DNA of 64,000 nucleotides from Maea johnstoni (taxonomy: Eukaryota; Annelida; Polychaeta; Spionida; Magelonidae): positions 26,210,300 through 26,274,299 of the forward strand of contig OZ012701.1 of the NCBI GenBank assembly GCA_963942565.1, read 5' to 3'. The notes below the pieces were generated by a model. The model was not told the DNA's origin. It made no database searches and saw only the letters and a list, made by a program, of their open reading frames with translations. A program made the translations under genes and the position numbers. This document shows positions 32,828-46,650 of the stretch, one piece after another. How positions within the stretch are numbered: position 1 is the stretch's first letter; every line of letters begins with the position of its first letter.

Positions 32828-34057
32828 CTGAAATGTAAAACATAATATTGAGGAGGGTCCGACTAGAATTAGCAAATCAAACTTGGTCCAGCTTACCAAG
32901 GGAATCACCGAAGGGACGATTTTAGATAAAGCACCAAAAAGGCATTGAATCAAAATGTCTTGTGCTATGATTTGAGGGAGACTATTATATCTATTCAGGT
33001 GACAATGATACACATGTATCCAGTTACTTAGAAAATGTATATACATGCACTTAAGTTTGCAATGTCATAGAATTCACATTGAAACTTTCAAAATGTTTCA
33101 TACTCAGATATTTGGAAATTATTGTAACACGTATACTATAGCATATTGGATGGTGTTCTAGCATTTGGCAGACCAAATGACACCTAGACAACCTGCTGGA
33201 TAGGGCCCTGCCTGTGTGAACTGACACCCTCAGGTTTATCCAGAAAGCTGAGGAGGCAATATTTCATTTTTTTTAAATAGTTTTAGTATCGTGTCCCAGA
33301 AGTGCTTTACAAGACTTTCGACAAGAAACCATAGGAATTAATCATTTTGAAAAATCTGTGCAGGCATGTTCAACAACCACTGAAGGTCCTCAGCACTAAC
33401 TAGAAAATAGTGTTCACTAGATGGATGTGACCAGGCTGACAATTTCCATTGGATAGGTACTCCTTAATCTTTATAGATAATTATAGTATAATGGCAAAAC
33501 GTTATTTGCAGAAAGTTTTGAAAAAAGTTTTAAATGCATGCAATTAAACACAATTGTAAACAGAATTCATGCTTACCGAAAATTAAGAGGTAAAGGTGTT
33601 GCATAATTAGGTTAAGGGCAATAACAACTGACATTTCCTTTTGGAAAATTATAAACAAATCATATTTCAATGAAATTCCAATTTCTATCATGATATCAGG
33701 TCATTTAAGAGTCAAATGATTAGGAATTTGGTATCTGATTTTATCTCCAGCTTTAGCAACTAACTTTTTTGATCTATAAGTGAAGCCATGATGTTATTGT
33801 ACTGATTGTAGAGGAATTCATTGGAAAATGTCAGTTTTTTAATTCCCATAATATACAAGTGTGTGATGAGGAGTTTTTCTGTCTGCCTGCAATGAGTCTC
33901 CCCTCCTCACTGGCTCCAGTGAATTGGCAACTGGGTACTCGAGACATCCTCTCTCCCCATAAACACACTCTGCTCATGCCTGGGCCACAAACATACACAG
34001 CCAACACTACCCCTTTCTGGGGGTGCTGAGAGGGGTGGGGGTGCCCGTTTCACTCAC

Positions 34058-34111
34058 CTGGCATTTTCACCCTCTCTGTCTCCGAGCATGGGTAGGGTGG
34101 CGGCGGGGTGC
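34058..34111 (-). CDS. Smad6/7: Inhibitory Smad exon 2, PPPPY motif
   Basis: A 54-bp minus-strand exon between acceptor TCTTCTCTTCACAG and donor CAG|GTGAGT. With the last base of exon 1 it encodes GTPPPPYPCSETERVKMP. PPPPY in this position is the PY motif by which Smad6/7 bind the WW domains of Smurf-type ubiquitin ligases. Human Smad7 has ESPPPPYSRYPMDFLKP at the same point after the MH1 domain. Phase 1 in and out, compatible with both neighbours. The exon length is close to that of vertebrate I-Smads. Confidence 0.9.
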
Positions 34112-34779
34112 CTGTGAAGAGAAGAAAGAGAAGGGGGAGGTCATTAGGTGGGTTTGTATTGTAGTACGGCAGGCCCGGGACTCTGGATAATTGCTCTCAA
34201 TGGAGAGCTGATAAACCCGACAGCCGCCTCCGTCCGGCGCCAGCCGTAATTATGGCTTTCAGCTCCCATCAGACCCGTTTTCTTGTGAATTTCGCCCGAC
34301 CCACTCGCCAAAAAGCCACAATTACATCCCAACTGCCTTCCCCTAGACGATCCGAGGGTTGTCGCGGTGTAGAAATGAGTAAAAACGCGACTTTTGTGGG
34401 TTAAGATTGAGCAAACATGTGCGGTATGCCGTCAGAACGGCAAGATAACATCTAAGAACTTAGGGGCGACTGCACAACAAACCAGTATGGCGGACGCCAT
34501 ACCCAGACTCCACAACTAAAACCAGCCCTCAGACGAACCTACCATACAATCCCCAAACCCACAACCAGCTCTCCGGCAGAGCTGGGATGCCTGCCGTAGT
34601 AGCGTAGGCTAGGGCGTGAGCGAACTCGCGAATGAGGAGATTTCCAGGCTACTATTCAACTCGTTATGAATGGATTTAGCCAGCAAGACCCAAACAAATA
34701 TGGCCGCTTCCATGCTGGTTTCCGAGAAGGCTAGGGGGATGGGGCATGAGGGTATGGTTTCTGGGTGATCACGACGTAC

Positions 34780-35185
34780 CTGGATCGCACAGACGACTCC
34801 AATGGTAAGGGTTGCAGCAGATATAGGCAGGCTCGTCTGCTGTCGAACAACACGACAGTCTTTTGAGCTCAAACTCCTTGCGCACGTCGGGCCATCGCCA
34901 GAGTTGACAACACAACACATGTGGAGCTACGGTTCTTTTTCCCAGCCGTAGCTCGCGGTCCCCCTTTGGCAAAAGGACACAATCCGTCAACTCCCCTCCA
35001 CGACTCTCTATGGAAGCGATCAGGACTTCCAGGTGTCTCTCCTTCAGTCGTTTCAACATCGATTGAGCTACCGACTTGAGCTCCAGATCTTCCTTGCTTT
35101 GAGGCGAACTGTTGCCTTCATGATCGGGGTTGTATCGTAATTTCCACAGCCGTTTTACTAGAGTACTTCGCCGCGTGCAAAACAT
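34780..35185 (-). CDS. Smad6/7: Inhibitory Smad exon 1 (MH1 domain)
   Basis: Minus-strand first coding exon, 135 codons plus one base, ending at a consensus donor (CAG|GTACGT). The product is an inhibitory Smad, which blocks TGF-beta/BMP signalling at receptors and recruits Smurf ligases. The start MFCTRRSTLVKRLWKLR matches the vertebrate Smad7 start MFRTKRSALVRRLWRSR, so I chose this ATG although the frame is open 69 codons further upstream. Then come SMLKRLKERHLEVLIASIES, a variable stretch, and the MH1 zinc-site region: HVLCCQLWRWPDV, KRLSCC and YICCNPYHWSRLCDP. The Cys and His residues expected for zinc are present. Two further exons follow; MH2 was not found in this window. I cannot decide between Smad6 and Smad7, and many invertebrates have a single gene for both. 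Confidence 0.95.
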
Positions 35186-36900
35186 AAGATTTGCAGCATC
35201 AAATTCTGCGACGTTGTCATCCAGACATTCTTTGAGGCCCTCCAGTAAATCCACGTCGCTGCCCGGCCCTCTTGCCGCACCGTAGAGACACGACGACGAC
35301 GACCTCGGAGGATAAATTGTACCACCTCCCTCTACCGCACTCCGGAGAAGAACCCCTACTCCGCCGACAACAACTACCCCCACAACATACACACTTTAAG
35401 GCTGTTTCGCGGCAGATCAACCACTACTCTTCGCAAACACGGATCCGTCGTAGTCTTGGTTATAACTCCATGCAGTTGTATAGTTATCCGTCGCTTGTTT
35501 CGCGTAGAAGCTGAGGGTAAACGAGCACAGATCTTCCCCCGTTCGCTCCGCACGTCAGTTCAAAACACTACTGATGTGTTTCAACTTGGGACAAGTGAAC
35601 TTCAGCGGAGGGGGGATGGGTTGATGCGGCGCCAGCCTCCTGCGGACCTCGACACAGTCGCGCTTCTGATTGCCTCCCTTCGCGAATACAGCTCCACTTC
35701 TCACAAATAGCCCTAAGTTGCTGCGTTAAAAGGTAAAATATGATTCAAATCAATAGGCGACTACCGAGTTTTCGTGCTTTCGCCTCTGCCTTCGTGAGTG
35801 ACCCATCTAAACAAGCTATAAAGCCCCTCCGGTTAAGCAGCGCTCTGATTGGCTGATTGTGGTCACGTGGTTGGTCTAGACTTTTTGGCGCGGTGGCTGT
35901 CTAAAGTGATCGTTTCGCAAATAACCACTCATGTAGCCTCTAGTACTTGACTTGTTCTCGACAAAATCATAGATTTTTATAAAATTGGGCGTCTTCAAAT
36001 CGGGGAGTATCTGCTTTGTCTTTTGCGTCGAAGTTTGTGGCAATCAGACGAATTTCTTTCCCATTGATTTGGAAACTTTTTAGCAGAAGCGCTCATCTCG
36101 GCTGAGCCCGCATCGGGCGCCGGGCGCAGCGGAACAGGATTGCGCCTAGGGCCAACATTCTGATTGTATCTGCCCGTTGTTCAAACAGGAGGGGGTTTTC
36201 GGGGCGGATTTTTACCACCCAAAACGCACCGGACAGTCCCAATCCACTGATTGAAACCTCACAGGCTGTCCAGAACTTATCCTAGGAAAATGATAGCTTA
36301 GATAGGGCAAATAATAAATGGCTGTGGCTGTCACTATGGGGTCTAGTCGGGAGTGATATTTGATGACGTCGTTGTGAGCGGCCCTCTTCGCTGGAGCCGT
36401 CTCAGCGCCTACTAAGATCAGATTACGGGCAGAGCGCTTGCCAGTGTAATGTCGGCAGACTATCAAAAGCCCATCTAAATTTCGGTTAAAAATGGAAGTA
36501 GATCGAGAAGGCGTCCTTCGCAGCCGCGGCAGTGGGTGCGAGTTGGGAACGAGATTGGGAATGGAAGATGATTGTCTCTGTGTGTCAAGGTAGGGGAGGG
36601 GGTGGGGTCAAAAAGTTTCTTTTCGGATCTTAGGCGCACGCCGTACAAAAACCTACGCCATTGGTTCAAGCGGTAGAATGGGTTGGACTGGAATAAAAAC
36701 TCCAATCTGAGATGAGTAGACCGGGATCGGGCACTGTCCATGCATCATCAAATGTCGCTGCCTCCCATCTCCTTGGCAACTATCTGACCTAGAAAGGATG
36801 CTGCATGCTAATTGCACAGATCAGATCACGTGACCAAGGCTACACCGCGTAACCCGAGGCGCACATACCCTAGGTGCTAGCATGCTGTGCCTATGGCGTT
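35186..36900 (-). promoter_or_regulatory. Probable 5' UTR and promoter region of the inhibitory Smad
   Basis: CpG-containing, lower-repeat DNA directly upstream of the Smad start. Visible motifs are an inverted CCAAT (ATTGG at 35848-35852), an E-box CACGTG at 35864-35869, several GTCT/AGAC Smad-type half sites, and GGCGCC at 36116-36121, which resembles the GC-type site bound by BMP Smads. No TATA box is placed correctly for the minus strand. The transcription start cannot be fixed from sequence. Confidence 0.45.
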
Positions 36901-38007
36901 GCGGTTCAAGGGGATGTATTTCTCTGCTCCAATGGACATTTCGTCGACATTTTTTATCACTTCCTTTTGCCCTTTAATATAAGATACTTTGTCTCGAGCC
37001 ATTAGGGGCGGACCATTTGATGTTCTGGAGGGGGTTATCCTGTTTTGATCTGGTCAGATTTCTTCTTCACTGGCAGAGCCAGAATTCTTTTTGGTCATAT
37101 TTTTTCATCATCAGGGCCAGAATATTTGTTTTATCATTATGGTCAGGGCAGGCTCAGTTGATGGTGGAGGAGACCGGAGTAGCCGGCGAAAAACTACGAC
37201 CAACCCATAGTCACAGGTTAGAAATAGAAACGTTCGAATATCATTATGACAGTAAGAATAAATGTGACAGCACTTCATGACTACATCCATGTAGCCACCA
37301 AGTGACTGTAGTCATGACTACTTCTAAGTAGTGTTGAAAATAAATTCAAGTTCGTTAATCAGTAAAGAACTATCAATGGCCCATAGATGGCACTATGTGG
37401 ACCCATCTCCAGTTACAAGGATACTTTGACATGCTACATTGGCGCCGCCACGTGACAAACATGTGAACATACCATGAAATCTATAGGTATTTTTTGCATG
37501 ATCATGGTGAAAAATAATTATAATAAATTATAGAATTATGATTGCCCAGAAGCTAGGCTACTTTTCGAATAGTTGCGGCATAGATATATAGCCCCAGTTC
37601 TAGTTAAACAATTCGATAAGGTGTACTCATACGTGAATTCATTTAATTCTAGAAAGCTAGTGTTGAATTGGGGAGGAAACCAGAGTACTTTGGGAAACCA
37701 CTAAATTCCAGGAAGTTACTGGTATTGTATTGTTTTGTATGTTTATTGGCTGTGTTTTCAAGATACAAACTCATACAGAGTACAACAATGCTTCTAGTAG
37801 TGTATCTTTGTAATATGCCATCTCCGGTACTCGGACCAAAGACCTTAGGCAGAGAGAAGATACTACCTGCGCGTGCGCAATGGCTACGACCGCTCGGCCC
37901 TGGTACCAGTCCCAGGCCAGTCAGATGCAAAGTGGGTTTAATTACGTTCATATGTATTGTCTACTAGTTAACTTTAACAAAAACTGACTTTGCGTGTGTG
38001 TACTGTA
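36901..38007. other. No supported gene; SINE-core fragments
   Basis: Degraded SINE cores (GGAGGAGACCGGAGTAGCCGG near 37162 and GGGAGGAAACCAGAGTACTTT near 37672) lie in otherwise featureless DNA. Confidence 0.45.
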
Positions 38008-38520
38008 GGGGTCTGCCTTGACGGCCGTGAGCCAGTCTAAGGCGCTGCCACTGACTGCTGGCTCTCTCACTAACCATTACCGGTCTGCCCTGATAGCCGA
38101 GTGATCTAATGCGGTGCCAAACTGCTTACAATCACCGCCTCTGCCTAGGTTCGAATCCCGGCCAGGGCATGTGAGAAAGTTGCCACTGCTTGCTGGCCGT
38201 CGCCCAGCACTCATGACATGCCCTGATGGCCTAGTGGTATAAGGCAGCGCCCACAGACCATTACCGTCACCCTTCTGTTATAGCTAGGCTAATTCGTGAC
38301 TAGCCAGTTGTAATCGGTGGAGGAAACCAGAGTACCCGTAGAAAACGACCGCCTAACCCAAAGTCACCTTCAAGAAGTGTCTCAAAACACACCTTTTCAG
38401 GCTCGCCCATTGAGGCGTTTGTTGACTATGACTCAAACTATGACAATGTGCAGCGCTTTTGAACATTTTATGAATGGAAAAGGCGCTATATAAATTCCAA
38501 TTATTATTATTATTATTTAT
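38008..38520 (+). mobile_element. tRNA-derived SINE with LINE-type 3' tail
   Basis: A tRNA-Leu-like head at 38087-38169 has an A-box-like TAGCCGAGTGATCTAATGCG, the B box GGTTCGAATCC, and GCCCTG pairing with CAGGGC. A truncated head precedes it and a second A-box-like TGGCCTAGTGG follows near 38229. The core (GGTGGAGGAAACCAGAGTACCC) lies at about 38315-38365. The tail contains GGCGCTATATAAATTC and ends in (TTA)n at about 38520, a LINE-type 3' end. It is most likely a composite of nested or dimeric SINEs and not a working tRNA gene. Confidence 0.75.
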
Positions 38521-38854
38521 TAACTTTCTCATATGAGTTGTCCTACCAGCATTCGAACCCGGGTAGTGGTAGGAGACGAACGGTGACATAGGTGTGGACG
38601 GTTGTTTTCTATAGGGTTCACCAGAAAACTTGTTTCCACATTTGCACTGTGTTAAATGGTATTTTTCTAAAAGGCAATATGCCAGGAACGTTTATATACA
38701 CACATTCCTGAATATATCTACACCGTGACCCAAAAGTTCATGGCTCTGCATGATCTGTAAGAAAATATTCAAAACTCAGAATATCACACAACACGTGTTA
38801 TATACTGTGGCTAATTTGTATTTAATATCTTGTTTATGACTAGCCAGATTAAAA

Positions 38855-39345
38855 CAGTGGAGTAAATTGGAATGCCGCAGAAAACCACTCACTAACTCTA
38901 TGTCACTGATAACGTTTTCACATTCCCTGCGCAGTGAAAACTACTCACTAACTCTATGTCACTGATAACGTTTTCACATTCCCTGCGCAGTGAAAACTAC
39001 TCACTAACTCTATGTCACTGATAACGTTTTTACATTCCCTGCGCAGTGAAAACCACTCACTAACTCTATGTCACTGATAACGTTTTCACATTCCCTGCGC
39101 AGTGAAAACCACTCACTAACTCTATGTCACTGATAACGTTTTCACATTCCCTGCGCAGTGAAAACCACTCACTAACTCTATGTCACTGATAACGTTTTCA
39201 CATTCCCTGCGCAGTGAAAACCACTCACTAACTCTATGTCACTGATAACGTTTTCACATTCCCTGCGCAGTGAAAACTACTCACTAACTCTATGTCACTG
39301 ATAACGTTTTCACATTCCCTGCGCAGTGAAAACTACCGACTAACT
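38855..39345 (+). repeat. 56-bp tandem array grown from a SINE core
   Basis: About eight to nine units of GAAAACCACTCACTAACTCT...CATTCCCTGCGCAGT, about 56 bp each. The sequence just before the first unit (CAGTGGAGTAAATTGGAATGCC) is a diverged SINE core, and the unit itself continues that core (AAAACCACTCACTAAC...GTCACT). The array therefore appears to have arisen by amplification of SINE sequence. Confidence 0.85.
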
Positions 39346-39363
39346 GTACGTCACTGAGGAGTG

Positions 39364-39579
39364 TTCTATTTTAAAAGGCGGTGGGGGACCGGACAACAAT
39401 TCAGAATTCGGGGGGAGGGGTGCGGTGGGCTCATTGGTGTTCAGAATTCAGGGGGAGGGGGAGGTTGTAAAAAATCAGAATTGGGAGGGGGGGGGGGGGT
39501 CCTTGGTATTCAGTATTGGGGGTACAGGGGGGGGCAAAATTTCCTCCGGTCCCCAACTCCAACACTTTTTTAAATGAAA
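39364..39579. mobile_element. G-rich fold-back element
   Basis: The ends are inverted relatives: ATTTTAAAAGGCGGTGGGGGACCGG on the left, and CCGGTCCCCAACTCCAACAC followed by TTTTTTAAAT on the right. The interior has many G runs (GGGGGAGGGG, and a 12-14 base run near 39488) that could form G-quadruplexes. The superfamily is unclear and no target duplication was identified. Confidence 0.5.
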
Positions 39580-39758
39580 CACCCCTGACAACTTTTTCAG
39601 ATGCCCCGAGACGAATACGAACCCGTGACCTTTAACAGTTTTGAGGAACAATAAACTATCGCTATAGATATATAGACCAACTTTATAAATGAAGAGACGA
39701 TTTGTTTTGGACGGATTGCTGTAAGTTCAAACTAAATCACTTTCATCTCCACAACATA

Positions 39759-39985
39759 TTAACCCATCAACACTTAAAAGGTCCTCCACACGTCGTCTGG
39801 AAATATAATACTTTTGACAGTAACATTCGAATTGAGAATACTTTTACAAATGTTTGAATGAGAGTTGTCTGAGGTGTTCTAATAAACATTTCTTCTTGAA
39901 ATGTTTATCCAACTATGCTTTGGCTTTAAAGATTTCATCAAAATTGCCAGGCTGCTTTTGGCCACTATGAGCATTAATGTACCTG
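39759..39985. mobile_element. TTAA fold-back MITE
   Basis: Left TTAACCCATCAACAC, right CACTATGAGCATTAATG, with GAATGAGAGTTG internally. The right terminus is eroded. Confidence 0.55.
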
Positions 39986-40222
39986 GTCAAGTTCGGGATA
40001 TAAGAGTTGATAAATAATAGCAATACATTGCCTCGCTACATCCGCACTTTTTACAGAAGAGCAGAGTGCTCTTATATTTACAAATAGTTTGTGAGATGAA
40101 CGTTTTTTGTTCGTGCTTTGTCACTAAAAGTGTTTAAAAGGGACTGACTCTAACAATATTTCTAGATTTATCTAAAAGTTATTTTCCTATGCAGATCAAC
40201 AAATGGGCGAAAGGGGTCCCTA

Positions 40223-40534
40223 CAGGGTCTTAGCCGATATTAGGAAACAGGGTGTCCAAATAGAGGTTTCATAGACTTTTGCGTGTCCAAAGTGTGGTAC
40301 AAAATACATACTACTAATAAGATAGACCATATACCTTTACAGATTTTGCTTTTTTAGGCCAGATACTGCTTTGTGTGTCTTATAAAAGTGACACTACAGC
40401 TTCTACATCTTTTATCTTCTAAGAAAAGTCATCTTTAGCAAATTCTGACATAAACTTTTGGGTGTCCAAATTGTCAAAAAACAGTGTTCTGCGTGTCAAA
40501 ATGACACGCTGAACGCATTACGTCTAAGCCCCTG
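40223..40534. mobile_element. hAT MITE with 8-bp target duplication
   Basis: 312 bp with ends CAGGGTCTTAGCC and GTCTAAGCCCCTG, flanked on both sides by the same 8 bp GGTCCCTA (40215-40222 and 40535-40542). An 8-bp duplication with CAGGG ends is diagnostic of hAT. A related end (CAGGGGCTTAGCCAGGA) occurs near 55996. Non-coding. Confidence 0.85.
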
Positions 40535-41404
40535 GGTCCCTATGCTCTTTGTTAGACGAGGACTTGTTTTTGACCTAAGTGTCGATTTGCGCCTTTATAA
40601 CAAGGAGTGCTAGAGGTCAAAATAAGTTTATATCACTAAAAAGGCATATTTCAATTAATCGTATACTTTGTTCAGATGTGAATGCTCCCCGCAAGGGGCG
40701 CACCTTATGATGTGCAAAAGGAGATGGCACTTCCCGGGGAACCCTAAGCATATGGGCACCCTGCTCGCCTTATAAAAGAAGGGGGATGTGTCGATCTGTC
40801 TATGGATACCCTGCATCTAGAATATCCCTTGATCCTCTTTGGATCTGAAGGCTCTGCTCTTGCTCTACTTCTTTTAATTCTTTGACCAAGAATAATTACC
40901 CTTTTTCATTGTTCTTCAACAGTGACAAAGGACCACTTTTTGATCATGCTTTATGGCACTGAATGACCTTTGTGTGTGCCTTAATTTAAACACTCATTCA
41001 CTCAGAGGTGAATGCAGAGTAGTGTGTGTGTGGGGGGCGCCTTCTCAGACTCTTACACTCTTTTATTACAAAGAAGGAGCTGCACTAAGGCCCAAGCGTG
41101 AGGTCACAGGGTCGAGTCTCCACACGATATCCATCAGCGGATTTGCCTGGTTGCTATATATAAATGTGCGGCGTTGTTGAGGCTGTCTATAGTGTATCTG
41201 CAACTGAAAGACCCTTTGGTAGTATTCGTTAAGAAAAGAAAAATTTCATCCCGACTCTGGGTTTCTATTTCGCCGCGATATCGACCTAAGCTGTTAAGAT
41301 CGTTTTATAAACCTATTCCTCTTCCAACTCCTGTAAAAAGGTCCGGATTTCTTTCTAAAGTGCATATACTTTATCTGTTGAAGTCATTTATATACATCAA
41401 CAGG
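40535..41404. other. No supported gene
   Basis: No recognised coding sequence. Short plus-strand frames at 40953-41434 lack splice support or family resemblance. Confidence 0.4.
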
Positions 41405-41681
41405 AAGATCATTATTTTTTATTATTATTATTAATATTATTATTATTATCATTATCGCCGTCGTCATTATTGTTCTTGCTGTTGTTGTTGTTGTTGCTGC
41501 TGGCAGCCTGCTGCTGCCATCACTATCATTATTATTATTATTAATATTATTATTATTATTTTAATTATCAATACATTTGTATTATCATTATCATTAGTAT
41601 TATTCAAATTATTATCGTTAGTATTAGTATTATCATTGGTGTTGTTGTTATTATCAATATCATTTTTATCAATAATATTAT

Positions 41682-41713
<32 letters not shown>

Positions 41714-41825
41714 CATTATTATTATTATCATTATTGTTGATGTTATTATTATCAATATTATTATTATTGTTGTTATCAATATCAGTATTATCTATTATTA
41801 TTATTATTATCAATATTATTATTAT
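41405..41825 (+). repeat. Imperfect (ATT/ATC)n trinucleotide tract
   Basis: About 420 bp of ATT, ATC and GTT triplets. Encodes Asn/Ile runs on the other strand, which I disregard. Confidence 0.9.
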
Positions 41826-43480
41826 TTAGTGGTTGAGTCACCTATGGCCAGTTCCGTGGGAGTGGACCGCTGATGAGGAGATGCTCACTGACGTTTAATA
41901 TAAATGAAGGATTGGGCAATAAATAAAGTTGATAAGGTTTAAGTATGAGTTCTAATCACTTTCGTGTAGTTGAAAATTTGATAGATGAAGCTTTGACGCT
42001 AGTTATCAAACCCCTGGAAAATACATAGCATTATGTTTATCTCCACCTGGGCAATGCCTAAAATGGAGACTTCGAGTGGTCAGTTACAAGCATTTAAGGA
42101 TATATTTATCATGTTTTGGAATAATTTGGTCTTAAAACATCTAGGTGTAGATGAGGTTGCGGCAATAAAGATATGCTTCATATGGAAATGTTATAGTCAT
42201 CTTTCTGCCACATCCAGGTTAAATCCCGACAAGCCAGTAGTGAGTTATGGCAGAAACCGGAGTACCCGGGGAAGACAACGGCCTTACTCTCACTGACACT
42301 TTCTCACGTGGGTGGTTTAACTGTTCGAGCTCGCGCTGGACAGCGGAGAGAGACAGCGAGCAATTAGTGGCAACAGCATCAGACTTCGTTGGCCACGATG
42401 GGGGTATACCGGCCATGTCGCTATTACTTATAGCGGAGTTCGAATCACAAACCTTTGATGTTGAGATATGTTATGAACTTGAACAGTTAAACCACTCGTG
42501 ATATTTATCAACTTTAATCCTATTTTATCTGAGATATTCGACAACTTCATTTAAGGCTACCGCAGTGCCACCTATCCACAAAATACCACTTGCGGACTCT
42601 GGCAGTGTCTGGTGCGGAAGTTTTCAGACCAGTGTCCATCAACAAGCAAAAACGCAATTAAGTATAAGTTCAACGGGCGCATCGATAGTGGAAAGCGGCG
42701 CACAAAATTCAAAAGATCTATCCTTATCGGTTCGTAATATCGCACAACCCCCATTACTAACGACAATTTTATAATTTAGTTGGATTAGACAACGCGAGTT
42801 CTCACGATAGTATGTCTACACTCATTGATCACCGCCTGCGTATACAGATTACTGTTTCCATGCAAAATATACAGGATCTTGTACCCTGGACACTTGAATG
42901 GAGACAGGTCTTGGCCCCAACATGACGCCGGCGTCATCGTCCCGAAACCTGTCACCCCTTCACGTGGCCGCGTAAGCCCGCCCGTGACGTCAGAGAGGAG
43001 CAGACAAGTCGAACTGATAATCCACGGCACGCTGGCGCCTATGGCCCGAGTGTTACAATAACTGCTGGATTGCTAATAAAATGCAAATGAAAGGGTTGAA
43101 ATGTTGACTTAATAACATTCAGACATCGTTTTCTCAAACTACTCGTGATTTTGACCGCCCTCAGATCTGGAAAAACGAGAACGCGGTCGTTCAAACTGCG
43201 CCGCATAACTTGTTTATCTCCCACTTTCAACTTTACCGATGGATGGACGCTCGAGTTTCCTTTAAATATTCTTGCTTGGATGTTAGGAAGCAATGTTTAA
43301 TTGATTTTATCATATATGTCGGTGCCATGTCCGGGTGATGGTGATGATGATGATCACAATAACAGTCATCTAGACAGGGCACCATGGTGAGCGCACGCGA
43401 CCCGCACGCGCGCTCAGGAGCCACCTGGCCGAAAATTAGCCATGTCAGAGAGATATGTAATTAGTATAGAGAAACATAAC
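41826..43480. other. No supported gene; inverted repeat 42303-42501
   Basis: A SINE-core-like GCAGAAACCGGAGTACCCGG lies near 42248. An inverted repeat with arms of about 23 bp (GGGTGGTTTAACTGTTC at 42303-42325 and its complement at 42479-42501) encloses about 155 bp. The rest shows no recognisable gene. Confidence 0.45.
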
Positions 43481-43633
43481 CTGCCAATCTGTAGGTGTAC
43501 GCTCTGCCAGTAGACAGAGAGTCTCGACAGCAATCTGTCTCATTTTCTTCGTCTGCTCACGCGCGATAAAGTCGTCGCTGGCTCCGGAGTCGCCGACAGT
43601 GAGCAGATGGCTGCGGAGAAAAAGGGTCGCCAT
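43481..43633 (-). CDS. Candidate first coding exon, unidentified
   Basis: A minus-strand ATG at 43633 in good context (GCG before, G after) opens 51 codons: MATLFLRSHLLTVGDSGAS, then DFIAREQTKKMRQIAVE and CLLAERTPTDWQ, ending in phase 0 at TGGCAG|GTTATG. Codon use looks protein-like and GC-rich against AT-rich surroundings, but the donor is weak. If it is not spliced, the frame stops 11 codons later. A possible follow-on segment (QEYLKETRASIHR near 43240-43280, with a GTAAAG donor) has only a weak acceptor. I do not recognise the family. Confidence 0.3.
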
Positions 43634-43898
43634 CGCTAAATCATCGTCGCCAGCTCAATCAGAAAGGGTATCTCAAGGATAAGAACTACAGTCGGCGGTC
43701 CCAGTCGTCAGGGGACAGTATCACGGAAACTTCCAATCTAGAACATATGCATATGCATTATTTGGAATTTTCACACTTTCAATATCTCATACGAAGTCAT
43801 TCTATTTAATTCATGAATGGATTCAGCAAAATTATGAAGAGGTTGAAAGATGCAGTTTTATATCGCTTTCTACCGCTTAGGTCATATCGCGACGAGAT

Positions 43899-45883
<1,985 letters not shown>

Positions 45884-46112
45884 TTAACCCATTATTCCAC
45901 GCAGTAACCAAAAACAGCTCGGCAATTTTGATGAATCGTGTAAGCTTAAGCATAGTAAGGAAGATATGAGAAGGAGAAATGTCAATTAGAACACTATCAA
46001 AAACTATCCTTGAAATATTTTCTTAAATCATTTTAACTCCTTTAAGTTATCAACAGCTTTAAGGATGCAGACGTCAATTTTAAACGAAAACTCCCATGCA
46101 TCAATGCATTAA
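45884..46112. mobile_element. TTAA fold-back MITE, diverged
   Basis: Left TTAACCCATTATTCC, right CATCAATGCATTAAA, with GAAGGAGAAATGTC and CCTTGAAATATTTT internal arms. Confidence 0.55.
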
Positions 46113-46646
46113 ACAAATTTGATTGCCGTAAGTGTAATACATTCAAATATGAGATGAACTCCGCGTACTTGTAATATCTGTGAAGGCTGACTTTAGAAGG
46201 GACAAAAACAGAGCATGAAATTAGTTTCGTGTGTTGCCACTAGATGGCATGACCGCATTGCATCGCGCTAAAATTGCTCACTAGTATAAAATACACAGCC
46301 ATTGCATCATAGACTTCTATCTGATACCTATATTGAACGTATTTTTGATACATAGTAGTTAACTTGAATGGAAGATCTCGTTGATGGTTGAAAATGATAC
46401 AAATTAATGAATAGATCTGATGAAAGTTATTTTGGACGATCTTACGGAGTGATATAGATAGTGCTGCCATCTATTGGGTATGACAACAAGTGTTCTGTCG
46501 AGAGCTCAGGGGAAATCACTCAGCCAGTCAGGGATAACTCTAAAGGAACATTTTGCATAAAAGGAAGCTTCTTTAAATTCGAAGAAAAACTTTAATGTTA
46601 TTCGTAGAGGGAGCCTTCAATCGAATGGAACAACTAGCATTCATTT

Positions 46647-46650
<4 letters not shown>
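46113..46650. other. No gene seen
   Basis: AT-rich spacer with no coding or repeat signal I can support. Confidence 0.45.

Noticed and set aside
35186-35392. Upstream extension of the Smad frame to an ATG at 35392
   Set aside because: The family start MF(R/C)T(K/R)RS aligns at 35185. The upstream 69 residues resemble nothing in Smad6/7 and are probably 5' UTR.
38087-38169. tRNA-Leu gene
   Set aside because: Box A and B are present and the acceptor partly pairs, but the anticodon arm is not convincing and the sequence runs straight into a SINE core and LINE-type tail.
38855-39345. CRISPR-like regular repeat array
   Set aside because: The units are contiguous with no unique spacers, and the organism is an animal. 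The same applies to the 89-, 115-, 78- and 69-bp arrays.
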